Shown here: piece after piece, positions 46,613 through 59,100 of the stretch
Layout of the letters: the number at the start of each line of letters is the position of its first letter
Position numbering within the stretch: position 1 is the stretch's first letter
Source: Sinotaia quadrata
Lineage: Eukaryota > Mollusca > Gastropoda > Architaenioglossa > Viviparidae
Direction: 5' to 3'
Length of the DNA: 64,000 bases
NCBI GenBank assembly: GCA_028829895.1
Contig: CM054182.1
Span: forward strand, 13,846,001 to 13,910,000
Notes under the pieces: generated by a model
Databases searched by the model: none
What the model was told of the DNA's origin: nothing
Seen by the model: only the letters and a program-made list of their open reading frames with translations
Program-made: the position numbers and the translations under genes

Positions 46613-47347
46613 GTAAGTCACATTGATTTATACGGACTCGAGCAGTCCAAATTTGATATATTTGTGTTGTGTGTAAGAAAATGTGTGCATTTATGTGTAT
46701 ATATATGTATAAATGTGAATAATTGTGTAAATGTGTGTGCATTTGTGTAAATGCGTGTGTGTTTTAAAGTGTAATTGAATTAGTGCTCGTGGTTGTCTGT
46801 TATGTACAATATATTGTTCTGTCAATTGCAGCGAATTACAGTTTCAAAATTCATTAAAATCTCAAATATAATTTCTAGAACCAATCAGTTAAAAACCTCG
46901 TTCCTAGAATGTACAAAACACAATTTATTTTTTATGCACAAATTTGACAAAATTACAAACTTTTAAAATTTAAATGCACAAAATTACAAACCTTCTTAAT
47001 TTAAATGCTCAAGATTTACAATTTCAGGCAATATGGCATGCACTTTTCAAGATTATAATATATGTATATGGCCAACAATGCACAAGATTATAAATATATT
47101 TATATGGCAAACAATGCACACGATTATAAATATATGTATATGGCAAACAATGGACAAGATTATAAATATATGTATTTGGCAAACAAGCACAAGATTACAA
47201 ATAATGTATATAACATACAATGCATATGATTAGTGATATAATAATAATATTTAGAATTCCTACTAAAAACCATACAATGCATATGATTAGTGATATAATA
47301 ATATTGTAGAATTCCTACTAAAAACCATACAATGCACATGATTAGTG

Positions 47348-47391
<44 letters not shown>

Positions 47392-49044
47392 TGCATAATT
47401 CATAATAAAAATCATGCAGTGTATATTATTAGTAATATAATTTGTAGAATTAATAATTTAAAAAATCAGTATTACAAATTAATTTTATAGAATATATTTT
47501 ATAATTATAATTTACAAATAATTATGGAATGTACCTGACTGCAAACACAATTAGAAAAACACACAAGATTAAAACATGATTTCTAGAATGTTCAAAATTT
47601 TATGCACAATCTATAGACTGCTCAAGATTATAAATATTGTGCACTGGATAATAGAATGCTTAAAATGACTAAAATAATTTTTAGAATGTACAAAGTTACA
47701 AATTTAAATAAAATTTAGATTGAAAGTATACAAGATACAAATATAATAAAATATAATATGTTAAAGATTACAGTTCTGTTTTGCACAAGATTATTATTCT
47801 TGGATGCATAATTAGAGTATGTTTCTATCATGCACAGAACTCTATTCCTAGATTAAAAAAATTAATATTCCTGAATACTTAATTAAAGTACATTTCTAGC
47901 ATGCACAAGAATGTATTCCTAGATATTACAAAATTAATATTTAATGAAAATTTCCATCATGCACAAGTCTATATTCCTAGATAATGCAAGATTAATATTC
48001 ATGAATACTTAAATAAAATATATTTCTGCCATGCACAAGTCTATATTCCTAGATCTATAAATGATGAAGTACCTGAATACTTATGGTTCTAGATTGCAGA
48101 AGAATTTTTTCATGGTACTATAAGATAAAAAGTATATGTAAGATATATTTCTTGATACTATTGGATAAAGAGTATGTATAAGATTTATGTCATGGTGCTA
48201 TAAGAGAGAATGAAATGTTTAAGATTTATTTAATGTACAATGATACAACAAAATGAAATGTTTAAGATTTATTTAATGAACAATGATACAACAAAATGAA
48301 ATGTTTAAGATTTATTTAATGTACAATGATACAACAAAATGAAATGTTTAAGATTTATTTCACATACTATGAGATATAACAAAATGAAATTTTGTAAGAT
48401 TTATTTTACATACTATGAGATATAACAAAATGAAATTTGTAAGATTTATTTCATGGTACTATGAGATTTTAAAAAAGTGAAATGTGTGAAATTTACAGTT
48501 GCAGCATGACAAATATAAAACTATAATCTGGAACTGTAGTCCTGAGTATTCTAAAAATATTATCTCTGTATTTAATTTTAAGGAAGGAAACCTCTTATTA
48601 ATTTTACAAAATGTTACAGTTATAGTTGTAAAATTGGCAATATTCCCAATGCTACAGTTCTAGAATCCAAATGATTTACACTTTTATAATACAAGTGATT
48701 ATAGTTTTATTATTAAGTACTTATATATGTAAAAATAAAATACACAAATTTAAGTCCTAAATTATTTTAGTTTATAATTCTACAAATGTATATTTAAATA
48801 TTAGATTGCCACAAATCACAATTTTACATCTTTCAAGAGCAGAAGTGCTTATTATTCTAAATATGCTTTACTTTTTGCTAGAGTGGATAAGATTGTATGG
48901 GTAACATTATTTATTCTTCTGTATTGGACTTTAGCAACTATTTTTCTTAATTGCTTTGGTTATTGATATTTGTCTTTGAAAATTAATTGATATTACATGG
49001 GTTCAAAAATCAAGAGATGTTTCACTTTTGGGATTTATTTCCAG
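46613..49044. repeat. Last large intron of gene 2, packed with decayed minisatellites
   Basis: 47035-47230 has 36-bp units of ATAAATATATGTATATGGCA with AACAATGCACAAGATT. 47225-47400 has 57-bp units of GCATATGATTAGTGATATAA with TAGAATTCCTACTAAAAACC, ending in (AAT)n. 47800-48060 has decayed CATGCACAAGTCTATATTCC units. 48195-48480 has AACAAAATGAAATGTTTAAG with ATTTATTTAATGTACAATG units. No exon is visible within. Confidence 0.8.
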
Positions 49045-49132
49045 CTGCTGCATTTCAATTCCTTGACACATACCTGTCTGATGATGAAGATGAGATTGAG
49101 CAGAGTCCACACATGACTCCTTAAAGCATCAG
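49045..49132 (+). CDS. Gene 2, final coding exon with acidic C-terminus
   Basis: The acceptor ggatttatttccag gives an exon whose first two bases complete Thr with the A at 46612. 25 codons follow (residues 485-509), ending at TAA 49122-49124. The peptide AAFQFLDTYLSDDEDEIEQS then PHMTP ends the protein; SDDEDEIE is a typical acidic CK2-like site. A donor-like CAG|gtattt at 49133 lies in the 3' UTR. The five exons 38185-49124 sum to 1530 nt, exactly 510 codons including the stop. Confidence 0.75.
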
Positions 49133-49547
49133 GTATTTATCTATAGTTTTTCTCCATCTCTTTACCAGGATATAACACTGAACTATCACCTTTGACTTTA
49201 ACCCTGTCTCAGTGATTGATTAATTAGAATGTATCATCCACTGTTCAAGTGTTGATTTCAATGAATGAATGCAAAGTATTTGAAGAGAATTTTTAATGAG
49301 CCATTTAAAGTGAAGAGAATGTGTTAACAAGAAAGTCAAAAGAGAATGTTTCATTAAGAAAGTATTTTAATGATAAAGTAAATTGTGAAGAAATTATTTT
49401 AATGAGAAAATAAATGGCAAAGAACATGTTTTAATGAGAAAGTAAATGGTAAAGAGAATGTTTTAATGAGAAAGCAAAAAGTTAAGAGAATATTTTGATG
49501 TATTTAAAGTTAGCTCTAGTTTGATTGCTTTTCATTTTGATTTGCAG

Positions 49548-49879
49548 TTTATGAAAACCTGGCAATGTTCATCAATGAGAAGTTACTCTGATGGTGTTAA
49601 GGAGTGAAAACATTCCAGTTTTCCTTCAATGTGTTTCAATCCCATTCTTTCTTTTTAAGAGATGACTCCTTAACATTTTATAAGAATGCATATCTATGCA
49701 TTGATGTTTAAGGGGGGATAACTTGCTTGTTTTCACTGGTATGGAACATGCATACTGAACAACACAAGGTATCCTGAATTCTGGTTACATACATTTCCAG
49801 TGATCCATTCTCAGGGAATAGACACAGCCATCATAACTAATCAAGACAGTAAAACTCATCTGCATTTTGTACTTGCTCT
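49548..49879 (+). other. Probable 3' UTR exon of gene 2
   Basis: An acceptor-like tttcattttgatttgcag precedes 49548, 415 bp after the donor-like site in the 3' UTR at 49133. The sequence to about 49880 is unique and not open. The 3' end is undefined; AATAAA-type words cluster at about 50565-50600. Confidence 0.3.
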
Positions 49880-50160
49880 TCAATAGGGCACACTTTGACT
49901 ACGTTTAACCTGCTCTTCAAGAGGGCCAACTTTGTCTACATTGTACTTGATCTTCAAGTGGGCACACTTTGTCTACATTGTACTTGCCCTTCAAGTGTGC
50001 CCAGTTTGTCTACATTGTACTTGCCCTTCATGTGGGCACACTTTGTCTACATTGTACTTGCTCTTCAAGAGGACACACTTTGTCTACATTTAACTTGCTC
50101 TTCATGTGTGCCCAATTTGTCTACATTGTACTTGCCCTTGAAGAGAGCACAATTTATATG
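49880..50160. repeat. 36-bp minisatellite
   Basis: Seven to eight units of ACACTTTGTCTACATTGTAC then TTGCCCTTCAAGTGGG. 36 bp is a multiple of three, so the + strand stays open in two frames as a Leu/Cys-rich 12-residue repeat; no gene is called. 50161-50878 is AT-rich unique DNA. Confidence 0.9.
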
Positions 50161-50878
50161 AGATTCACTGAAACATAATATAACTATTTACTGGATTTTC
50201 AGACAAATGATTACTACAGTTTGTCTATTTTTATTGTGTGTCAGCTATTGCTTCGCTTAGCCTGTTTGTCTGTTACCTGAGTCACTGTAACAATATCACT
50301 CATAATAACTTGGGTCTAATATACTGTCATGCTGATTAATCTCAGCAGAGTCTATGCCCTGTAGCTTCAGGCTCTTATATTATATTATTTTATTGTTGAG
50401 TTATGTAAACTATTGTAATGTAATTTAGTCAGACAAAGATGATTTACTGTAGCCTCAATCAGATTAGTCAAATTAGATTAAATTACTGTAATGTTAAGTT
50501 ACATAAAATACTGTCAATGAGTAGCAAGAATAGGTTAAATTTTATATATTCAGAACTACATAAAAATAAAATAAAACTAATTTTATTGCTACAATAAATA
50601 GTCACACAAAATACTGTAAATTAGCACAGGATGAACAGGTTTAATTATTGTAATGCAAAGCTCAATCAAATACTGTAAATTATTATGGTCAGAATGGCAC
50701 TAAATTCTGTAATGCAAAGACATGTACAACATTTTAAAAAATACTTTAAAGCAAGTATAATTCTGAAAAAAAAAAATTAGTGCAATGTAGAGCTATTTAC
50801 AGTACTGCAAGTCAGAACTGGTAAAAATTACTGAAATGAAGACATTTCTACAATACTGTAAAGCTGTATAATTAAAAT

Positions 50879-51396
50879 TGTGACACAATGCCACACTAGT
50901 TAAGGATGATGATGATAAATAATAATAATAATAATAATAATAATCATCATCATCATCATCCATAACCAATTAAAAGTGATGTGAATCTTAATTCATGTTA
51001 TTAATAATTCTGCAGAAGATACCACTTGTCTATCTTACTTGGCGGATATACAAGTGTTGTGAAAATTTTCTCTCTTCCACAACCTTAAAGATGAACATTC
51101 ACTGTCACACAATATTTCTGTAGGAAAAACTTATTATCAAAGGAGAAGATAAATCCATCTTTTAATCTATATTTAGTGAGCCTCACCCACCCTCTATCTC
51201 TCCAACATATGGTTATCAAGATGTGTAAGGTCAATAAATTTATTAAATCGAAAATCAAATATACAACATATGAATATAATCAACAGAGCATTTACATCAC
51301 TTCACAAAAATGTTAAATTAATGCTAGATAATCATTCAATTTGTCCTAGCATAGACATCAGCAATCAAATGAACGTGTATACAAAATCAGGTTCAT
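50879..51396 (+). repeat. R1 interspersed repeat, copy E (5' part)
   Basis: Starts TGTGACACAATGCCACACTA, followed by a long (AAT)n/(ATC)n expansion, the CACTTGTCTATCTTACTTGGCGG block and ATCAATGTG...TCAATAAATTTATTAAATC. R1 similarity ends near AATCAGGTTCATATGTG. Confidence 0.85.
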
Positions 51397-53996
51397 ATGT
51401 GTTGGTACCCTGTAAGATGGACAATACAAAATACACAAAAATTGAGGTCAATTGCTCTATTGACTCGTTCATCCCCCAGGAAAGGTCCTCACATACTCAC
51501 ATATAAGATGGACAAAGGACAGACAGATAGACATGAAGATGAACACAATGACAGACACGATGACTATGATTAAATGAATTTTACATGAAATGGAGATGGT
51601 AAGAAATGACAAAAGACAGATAAAAATTAATAAAATATTTATATAAAAATAAAATTTAAACAAAATAAAAAAAATAAAAACAAAAGTCAATTAATAAATC
51701 CACATAGTACAGTTCCTATAATGTCTATCAGAGAAAAGTTTAGCTTTCCATACTAGTTATATTTTCCCTGACCATGTTCTTGAAGTTTCTTCTCAGTTCT
51801 CCAATATCAAAGATTTGCACAGTTCCTAATATCAAAAGATTTGCACAAAGTTTGGTTAGAGAACTGTTCTCACACTCCTGGCCAAATGTACTATTTTCAC
51901 TTAACTTAGTTATACTGGTGGAGTCTAGCATCATCACTGGCTGAGCCATACAAATTATTATAAAGCAATATAATTGGAACTTAATTAAATTACTTTTGCA
52001 GAAATAAGAAGAACTCTATACAATATTATAAAGCGGTATAGTTGGAACATTTTAAATTATGAAATGAAAAGCTATATATAGAATACTGTTAAGTTAAATT
52101 TTATATTGTCAGGTAATACAAATTATAGTCATAATGATTTAAATGACAGTTATATAGTACTGTTTACAAACTATAATGCATTTTATTCAGAAAAGATTTT
52201 GTGAAAACCAGAAAGCTGAACAGAATAGTGAGAGCAACATGTTAGAAAAAACTTTCTGCAGCAAATCAGTGTGTGCTACAGATTAGTCACAGCTGATGAG
52301 TCAAAACATTAATTCTCTTCATTCTAGTCCATTTTTACATAGAGCATGCAAATAATTAGAGTTCTAACATAATAGAACAAATAGATTGGTATTATTTTCC
52401 ATTAGGGTCTTCAGGTACATGAAACAACTGCTAATGATTTTCTTTAATACATGAGACGACTTTGTGCCTGTATATGAGAATCTTTAGATCTAGTGTTAGG
52501 TAATTGCTCTCCTGGATACCTGAGACAACCCCACACTTCAAAGCACTTGGATTTAATGGTTAGTGAATATGAATTGCTCTCCTGGATCCTGAGACATTAG
52601 CACACTTCAAAGCACTTGGATTTAATTGTTAGTGAGTATGAATTGCTATCCTGGTTAAGCGAGACAGCATGATACTTCAGAACACTTGGATTTAATGGTT
52701 AGTGAACTCTCTCAAGTGCTCATCCAGCATTCCACTTCTGAGTGTGCTCTAGGAGTTAATGTGTTCACATGGGTTGAAATAATTGTTGTCAGAAAATTGT
52801 ATTTTTCTTTATTGGATTAACTTTATTTTTAATAAAATTATTATATACAGATGTAAATTTTTATTCTTTCATTTCTTTGAAAATAAAATGGACTGCTATT
52901 AACTCTTGCACACAAAATAATTTTTCTTATAAATACACTATACACAAATTAAATTTTCTTGTAAATACAAAAACTAACCATTGCTATAAAAACAACACAC
53001 ATAAACATTATATAAGCACAATGCAGACAAAATAAATACCGTAAAATTTATTATTATATAAAAATTTTAAAAATCTGTTCAGAGGATATCATTTATGTAA
53101 ATGAGGTAGGTTAGGAGAAACTAGTACTAGAAAAGGGTGGTAATGCAGAGTAACAGTCGCCATTGTAAACTACTCCACTTTCTGGGTTATTGGCTCCCAA
53201 TCCATTACATTAAAACATTTATATTCTACAAGTTAAGTAATCCTTGTAAAAATAGTTCAAACTGAGTAATAGTTTATATTAATTGCACTGTTAATGTGAA
53301 ATCTTATCTTGTCCACTCGTCAGTCTCATACATAATGTATATCACATCCATAAGCATAATGCAGTAAACACATGGGGTGTGCCATTAGAACAAGAGCTGA
53401 CAAAGAAGAGACATGACGTACTAAGAGTAAATATGTATAGCTATATAAATAGCTCATCCAATTAGATGTCAGAAGACCAATACAGGATGTTAGAAACATG
53501 AAATAAAATGGACTATACACTCGCTATATGCAGTTAGAGCAAGAGTATTGCTAGATAGAATGTTGGATAAGACAGCTCTTTGCTTTGTAAAAATAAAATT
53601 ATCCTCACAGAATCACATTAAATTAATAAAATTATTCTCACAGAACCCATTAGTCAAAATATCTGGAACTAGTCACTAAATACACATAAATAACTGCACT
53701 CTGAAAAGTTACACTGCTCTTACATATGCCAGCATTTATCCCTTATTTACACTCATTTCCTTTGTTTCATGAATGTGTTGGTTAGTCTGATAAACTCTGG
53801 AATATAATCCCAAGTTGAACTGAGCTAGTTGTAAAACACTTGTTCCTATCAGACGCTAGAAGAAATACATGCTAGATAATGGGCAGTGGTCACAATGTCC
53901 AAGCAGGTTTGTGCAAGTTGACTAAAATTAGCACAGCTTGCTAAATGAATCTGAGTTAACATGTCACATGTGATAATGGTTTTCTATCCTCTATAT
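51397..53996. other. Intergenic stretch with one small minisatellite
   Basis: No exon with paired splice sites was found. A 69-codon minus-strand frame at 51949-51740 contains a local duplication (TTTGTGCAAATCTTTTGATA) and no domain. At 52480-52710 there are three units of about 72 bp with CACTTGGATTTAATGGTTAG and GAATTGCTCTCCTGGATCCT. The rest is AT-rich unique DNA. Confidence 0.5.
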
Positions 53997-54174
53997 CAGG
54001 GGTGCACAAACCGCGGCCCGAGACAAGGGTTCTGTGCGACCCCCAGAGGACTTTATTTAATTATTTGTGGGGGGATTTTCTCCTGAGCCATCCATGTGCA
54101 ATCTGACTTGCGACCCTCCACACACTATCAATTGGAAATTTGGCCCTCTGGCCTAAAAAGTTTGTGCACCCCTG
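53997..54174. mobile_element. 178-bp hAT-like MITE with perfect termini
   Basis: The ends CAGGGGTGCACAAAC and GTTTGTGCACCCCTG are perfect 15-bp inverted repeats. Flanking octamers CTCTATAT (53989-53996) and CTTCATAT (54175-54182) match at 6 of 8. No coding capacity. Confidence 0.85.
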
Positions 54175-54194
54175 CTTCATATCATGCTTTAGTG

Positions 54195-54673
54195 CAGGGG
54201 TCGGGAACCTATGGCTCGCGAGCCAGATGTGGCTCTATTGATGGCTGCATCTGGCTCGCAGACAAATGTTCGATTATAAAAAAAATGTTTCTTTATACTC
54301 CTTTGATCTACATATTATTTGCATATCAATATTTCATTCTACAAATGAGCTAAAGTCTACTAAAGACTCAATGCCTGCATGAAGCTTAACCTCACCACGT
54401 ATCAACCAGTTTACAAAGCCACCAGCAAAGCCATGCAGCACCATAAGTTGCATTAATGGTAAGAAATACTCATTATTGATTAGCAACAGCATAACAATGT
54501 TATTAAAATGAATTCAGAGACATAATTATTGTACTTTTAGTGTTGAAATTACACAAAATGCACACATTTACTTGAATTTTTAGTTTTAAACATAATGTAT
54601 GGCTCTCATAGAATTATTTTTCAAAATATGTGGTGTCCATGGCTCTCTCAGACAAAAAGGTTTCCGACCCCTG
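54195..54673. mobile_element. 479-bp hAT-like non-autonomous element with perfect target duplication
   Basis: CTTTAGTG flanks both sides exactly (54187-54194 and 54674-54681). Ends CAGGGGTCGGGAACC and, reverse-complemented, CAGGGGTCGGAAACC match at 14 of 15. GGCTCGCGAGCCAGATGTGG near the left end contains a palindrome typical of hAT subterminal motifs. No transposase frame. Confidence 0.92.
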
Positions 54674-55209
54674 CTTTAGTGGCTTCTTTCTCTTTCTCTC
54701 TTTTCTGCTTATAAATTTTTTTTAAAATCTCTTTTTCTTTCTTATAGTTATAAAGTGGATTTTTTTAAAATCTCTTTTTCTTGCTTATAAAGAAAGTTTA
54801 TTTTTCTCTCTCTGTGACATTTTGCTGAGAGATGGGCAAGGTGTTAATTCTCCACCACCCCGGGCCGCCCGTAACCTTAGGCTAATCCCCCAAACACAGA
54901 TAATGTGGAATAGAAGAGAGATAGTTTTGAGGTAGTTTGAGCCCCCTCATACATACAGCTAGGAGAGTAAATGAATACTGGTGACAAACTACAACATATA
55001 ACATGTGAGTTACGCTAACACAAGTGGTCTATGTATCAACAATAAATGTAATCAACAAGAAATGGCATAAAGCTGCTTGGTTACATATAGCGAATAGTTC
55101 AACAGTTACAATGAATTTATAAGAGAACAAAATTTTTCATAGTAAACTCTTAAAGTACTTTGAATCTTGACTGAAACTGTGCAATATGTTTTAATCACTT
55201 AGCTTTTTG
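54674..55209. other. Short gene-free stretch
   Basis: Pyrimidine-rich CTCTTTTTCTTTCTTATA duplications at about 54685-54810, then a GC-richer patch (CACCCCGGGCCGCCCGTAAC) at about 54850-54895 that I cannot assign. Confidence 0.4.
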
Positions 55210-55760
55210 GCTCGATGAATTCAACAACCGAATAATGTGGTTCCGTTCTTCACAACTCAATGCATGTCAAAATCAAAATCTCAGATGTGGTGCTGATCTG
55301 CCAGTAAAATACACATGGGCTAAGAAATCGTACCCATGTCACGTGGTTGAAGAAGGACCGAACGTCTTTCTTGCCTACAGGAAGTGGTGCATTTCGTAAA
55401 GGACTTATTTTGTCTTCCTCTGGCCGAAGTTGGCCTTGGCCTACTATGTGGCCTGGGTAATCGAGTGCCTTCCAATCTGACATTTGAAAGGACGTGGTGT
55501 CAAACGTGCTTCGCATAGCCTGTTGAGCAATGTATGGAGAAATTCGATGTGCTCAGTCCAAGTAGGAGTAGCAATCAAAATATCGTCCATAAATTTATAG
55601 TCACTCTTGATGGGATCAATAAGTTTATATATCATATGCATGAAGGTAGCGGGTATTTTTTTTAAAAAGCCAAATGGCATAACCTTCCATTGACAGTGGC
55701 CACCGGGGTGTGGCAAAAGCTAACTTCTCTCGATCACCTTCACAGGCACCAAAATGATAA
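55210..55760 (-). pseudogene. Ty3/gypsy retrotransposon reverse transcriptase fragment
   Basis: Read leftward from about 55755, EGDREKLAFATP is followed after a frameshift by VMPFGFLKKIPATFMHMIYK. The catalytic segment YKFMDDILIATPTWTEH comes next (canonical YxDD here FMDD). LLNRLCEARLTPRPFKCQIG follows, then after another frameshift GHIVGQGQLRPEEDKI and KKDVRSFF. This order (RT fingers, YxDD palm, thumb, start of the connection) is diagnostic of gypsy-type pol. There is no gag, protease, integrase or LTR nearby and the frame is broken at least twice, so it is a dead fragment. Confidence 0.85.
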
Positions 55761-56662
55761 TAACATTTAACTTATGCTTCAAATACAAATTAGAAATGGT
55801 AATATTGAACTCGATTAAATACGAAACATTATGTCGAAAATATACCCAACAATTCTAATACATTATATAACAAAATTTACCCCACAATTCTAAATAGGGC
55901 CTACATTATATAAAATAATTTACCCCACAATTCTAATACATTTACAGGAAAAATATATTTCACATTCAAATACATTTTACAAGTCTATGAAGTAAGTCAT
56001 CCTCTCTATCAAGAACTATGGCTGCTAACTGCTAACAACACCCAATAATGCATGCGAATTATCGACCTTGTGTATATACGTACATGCATGTGCGCGCGCG
56101 CCTTTTCTCCACAAAAGTAAATCAGTCTATAATACGCCTAGGACTGACTATTGCATTATTTATTTACCATAATTTGTGTAATAAGAACAAACAGACAAAA
56201 TGTTTTCTTCCTCAGGGTCATTCGCTAATTTGTGTGTGTGTGTGTGTGTGTGTATATCTGTATAGGCCTATGTGTATGTCTGTTTGTGTTATACTATATC
56301 TAGTGTATTTGTAAATCGACCTCAAATCATTTTTTTTCCTCTTCTTGCTTGTCAAGGCGTGCAATTAAACTACAAGAACAACATTGCTGTATTTTTACTT
56401 CAATGTTTTATCTTTTTGTTGTTGTTTTGCTTTTGTTTTGAAAGTGGTCGCGGTCATAGCTATAAACACTCCCATTATCTCTTCGTATTTTCATTTTCCT
56501 TGGTTGTTTGTGTAAGATATACTTATGTCATCTACAACAATTTCCCTTTGGAGAGTATTGCTGTCTGTTGTTGTCATTGACATTTTTATTCCATCTTTCT
56601 AGTGTATGTCGCTATCTGTTGTCATTGATTTGTTTCTCCACCTTTCTCCTGTGTGTCGTTAG
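55761..56662. other. Gene-free stretch with microsatellite
   Basis: Short TACCCCACAATTCTAATACA duplications at about 55840-55960 and (GT)n at about 56232-56253. The last 60 bp before 56662 form a long pyrimidine-rich tract. Confidence 0.45.
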
Positions 56663-56738
56663 CGAAGTTTCATCTCTAAAATCTGCTGAAACTGGTGGAC
56701 CGCTCAATACTGAAGCCCATCTTCACCACCACCACTAA
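56663..56738 (+). CDS. Candidate orphan terminal exon
   Basis: A strong pyrimidine tract, TTTCTCCACCTTTCTCCTGT then GTGTCGTTAG, precedes 56663. The exon has one base, 24 codons reading EVSSLKSAETGGPLNTEAHL then HHHH, and TAA at 56736-56738. It requires an upstream exon ending after two bases of a codon. In this window, gene 2 exon 38167-38285 and gene 1 exon 2644-2683 end in that phase. Neither link is supported by anything else, and an unseen gene is as likely. Confidence 0.3.
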
Positions 56739-58454
56739 GAGGGGTGTATCAGATATTCAAAAATTCTATTGTATTTCACTGTTTCTCTTTGGAGGATTTC
56801 TGAGGGAAGGGCATCAAGTGTGGGTTGGGGGGGGGGGGCAGGGCAGCGTGTTCCTTCCATATTTGTATTTCGTGTTGTTTTGGCATTTCTGTTCTGAATT
56901 TTTATCTGTACTAATTTGGTTTTGAATATTATGCGGAGGGTTTACTTGAGATAGTGCTGGCGAAGACGAAACGCTAAAATCATTTTGGGGGCATGATGTG
57001 GACTGTTTTTAAAAATTCGATCGACACCTCAAAAACTTTGTTCAGAGCTGTATTTGTCCTCCCAGTTACGTTCATTACAGTGTATCCTTTAGAAAAGTTT
57101 TTTTTTTTTTAAAGTTTAGGAATCAATCACAACAGACAGATAAGAGCATGACGATAAAAGTGACGTACCCGATCTACTAAAGACTAGATTATCAAGTATG
57201 TCACAGAGCTATGCACAAATACATTAGGCACACACACAAAAATGCGCGAGGTCCATAGGACATGATCCCTTCACCCCAAAACAACCACTCCTAACCCCTA
57301 GCTCTCTCAAACATTCAGTTTCAAAATCACACATTACGAGTAAGGTTTCTGCCAAACACTCAACTTTGTTTAACAATAAAACGCAAATAAACCCAGAATC
57401 ATCCTAACCACATATAGCAGAGCGCTAGACATACATTTAGCAAAACGAAGTAATACTCTCATTACAACGTACACAATTTTACAAACTCCAAAAGTCACTC
57501 CCACTAACATTGCCAACACAATCCAAGCCCCCCACCACCACCACCACAGGAAATATTCATGCATTCCCATAATGCCGTGAGCTAATCTATTTATATCTCA
57601 TAAACTCTCTATAATTTTTTTCTATTCGATTTTTGCATGTTACTAAAGTAAAATAATGAAATTGTGTGTTCTCTGCCTTTTACCGATGTCTCATGGAGAA
57701 TAACAGTAGAACTTTCTAGATAGTACTCGATTAGGAGCTTCCTCCACTTATTTTTAGAATCAATATTTAATGGTCATGTGACATCAAAATAGTATACGTC
57801 ACTGGCCAAAGGTACATGTGTACTTCCCTCGTTTTCACAATTTCCGCCGGACACACGCTTGAATCACAAGGTAGAATAGAGAAAGAGAGAGTGACAATAT
57901 GACTTAATAGTTTTCGTTGTGCCTAAAATTTTAATACTGTTATTTTTTCTGTGTCCTTTGTGCATTTTTGAGTATTTGATCACTGATATAAGATCTGTTT
58001 CCTTTTATGTTTTATGCAACTGGCTGCTGGGTGGGGATAAGTATCATTGTGACAAGAACATTTAACAACACAAACTCAGTAACTGAGAAAAAGTTTCATT
58101 TACACTTTTACTTAGTAGTTTCACGTCGGTTTGGAGATGATTTAAACAAAAAATATTTCAGAATGATCAGTTATCAGTATGTTTTCACATCGTCTAAGTA
58201 CTTGATCAGTGTAATTTCACGTTATTTTGTCCATTGTTGTGTTGCAAATGTACCATAGGTGTCTAAAAGTTTACAACAACAACAAAAATAAGGCAGCTTT
58301 AACAGCTTTAAACCTTTAGCAAAATCAGTGCAATGAATTAATGTATACTTAGTGTAAACCTCGAACAGAAAGTCTTGGTTTTGAGATAGTTATGTTAAAC
58401 ACCTCAGAGAAAAACTTTGCTTGTATGAGAAACTTGAAAAAAGACCACCAAAAA
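56739..58454. other. Gene-free stretch
   Basis: A poly-G run lies at about 56828-56839. A minus-strand hydrophobic frame at 57570-57370 (Trp run from a CCA/CAC repeat) has no exon signals. A GC-richer patch with CpGs lies at about 57830-57870. I see no supported gene. Confidence 0.45.
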
Positions 58455-58615
58455 CAAACTTTCTTATCATTATATTTAGTTACCATAAACAAGTAAATAA
58501 AGTAAATAATAACATTATTAACAATATTAACATTACATTAAAAAACAAACTTTCTTATCATTATATTTAATTACCATAAACAAGTAAATAAAGTAAATAT
58601 TAACAATACATTAAA
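58455..58615. repeat. About 85-bp AT-rich tandem duplication
   Basis: Two copies of AACAAACTTTCTTATCATTA then TATTTAGTTACCATAAACAA and GTAAATAAAGTAAATA. Confidence 0.85.
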
Positions 58616-59100
58616 AAATATAAAAGCGTTCAGCCAACAACAAAATATCTCAGTTGATTTTCATTTAATAACCTAGTTCTTTTATATTTTTATTACTATT
58701 ATTTTTCTAATGGAAGGTATGGAAAATGTACTTTTTTCCTAGAAACATATATGATATATCCCAAAGTGTAAAAAAGTGAGTAGCTCCCCCATTCACAACC
58801 ATCTATATTTGATTTGGAATGGCTTGGGCCCTCAGTGCTTAGTGCTCATTTACTACATCTTGCTTAGTCACTGTTCCCTGTCCAGTACAATCCGACTGAT
58901 CAATATACATTGCCCACTTGCTATACTAATTTCTCTGTCCACTATATAAACTCAATGCATGCTCACTCACTCTACCCTGGCCACTCATAATTCATACCAC
59001 AAAATGCATGCTCACTTTGTTCTGGCCTCTTATTATGTTACTCACAGACCCAGTACCAGTTCAATAAATTTATTAAGATTTATTGATCCTTGACATAAAC

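Noticed and set aside
51740..51949. 69-codon minus-strand ORF starting MAQPVMMLDSTS.
   Set aside because: Contains an internal DNA duplication, no domain, and no splice signals tying it to a gene.
57370..57570. Minus-strand hydrophobic ORF with a TATAAATA word upstream.
   Set aside because: The TATA-like word is too close to the ATG to serve it, the Trp run is a simple-repeat product and there is no supporting structure.
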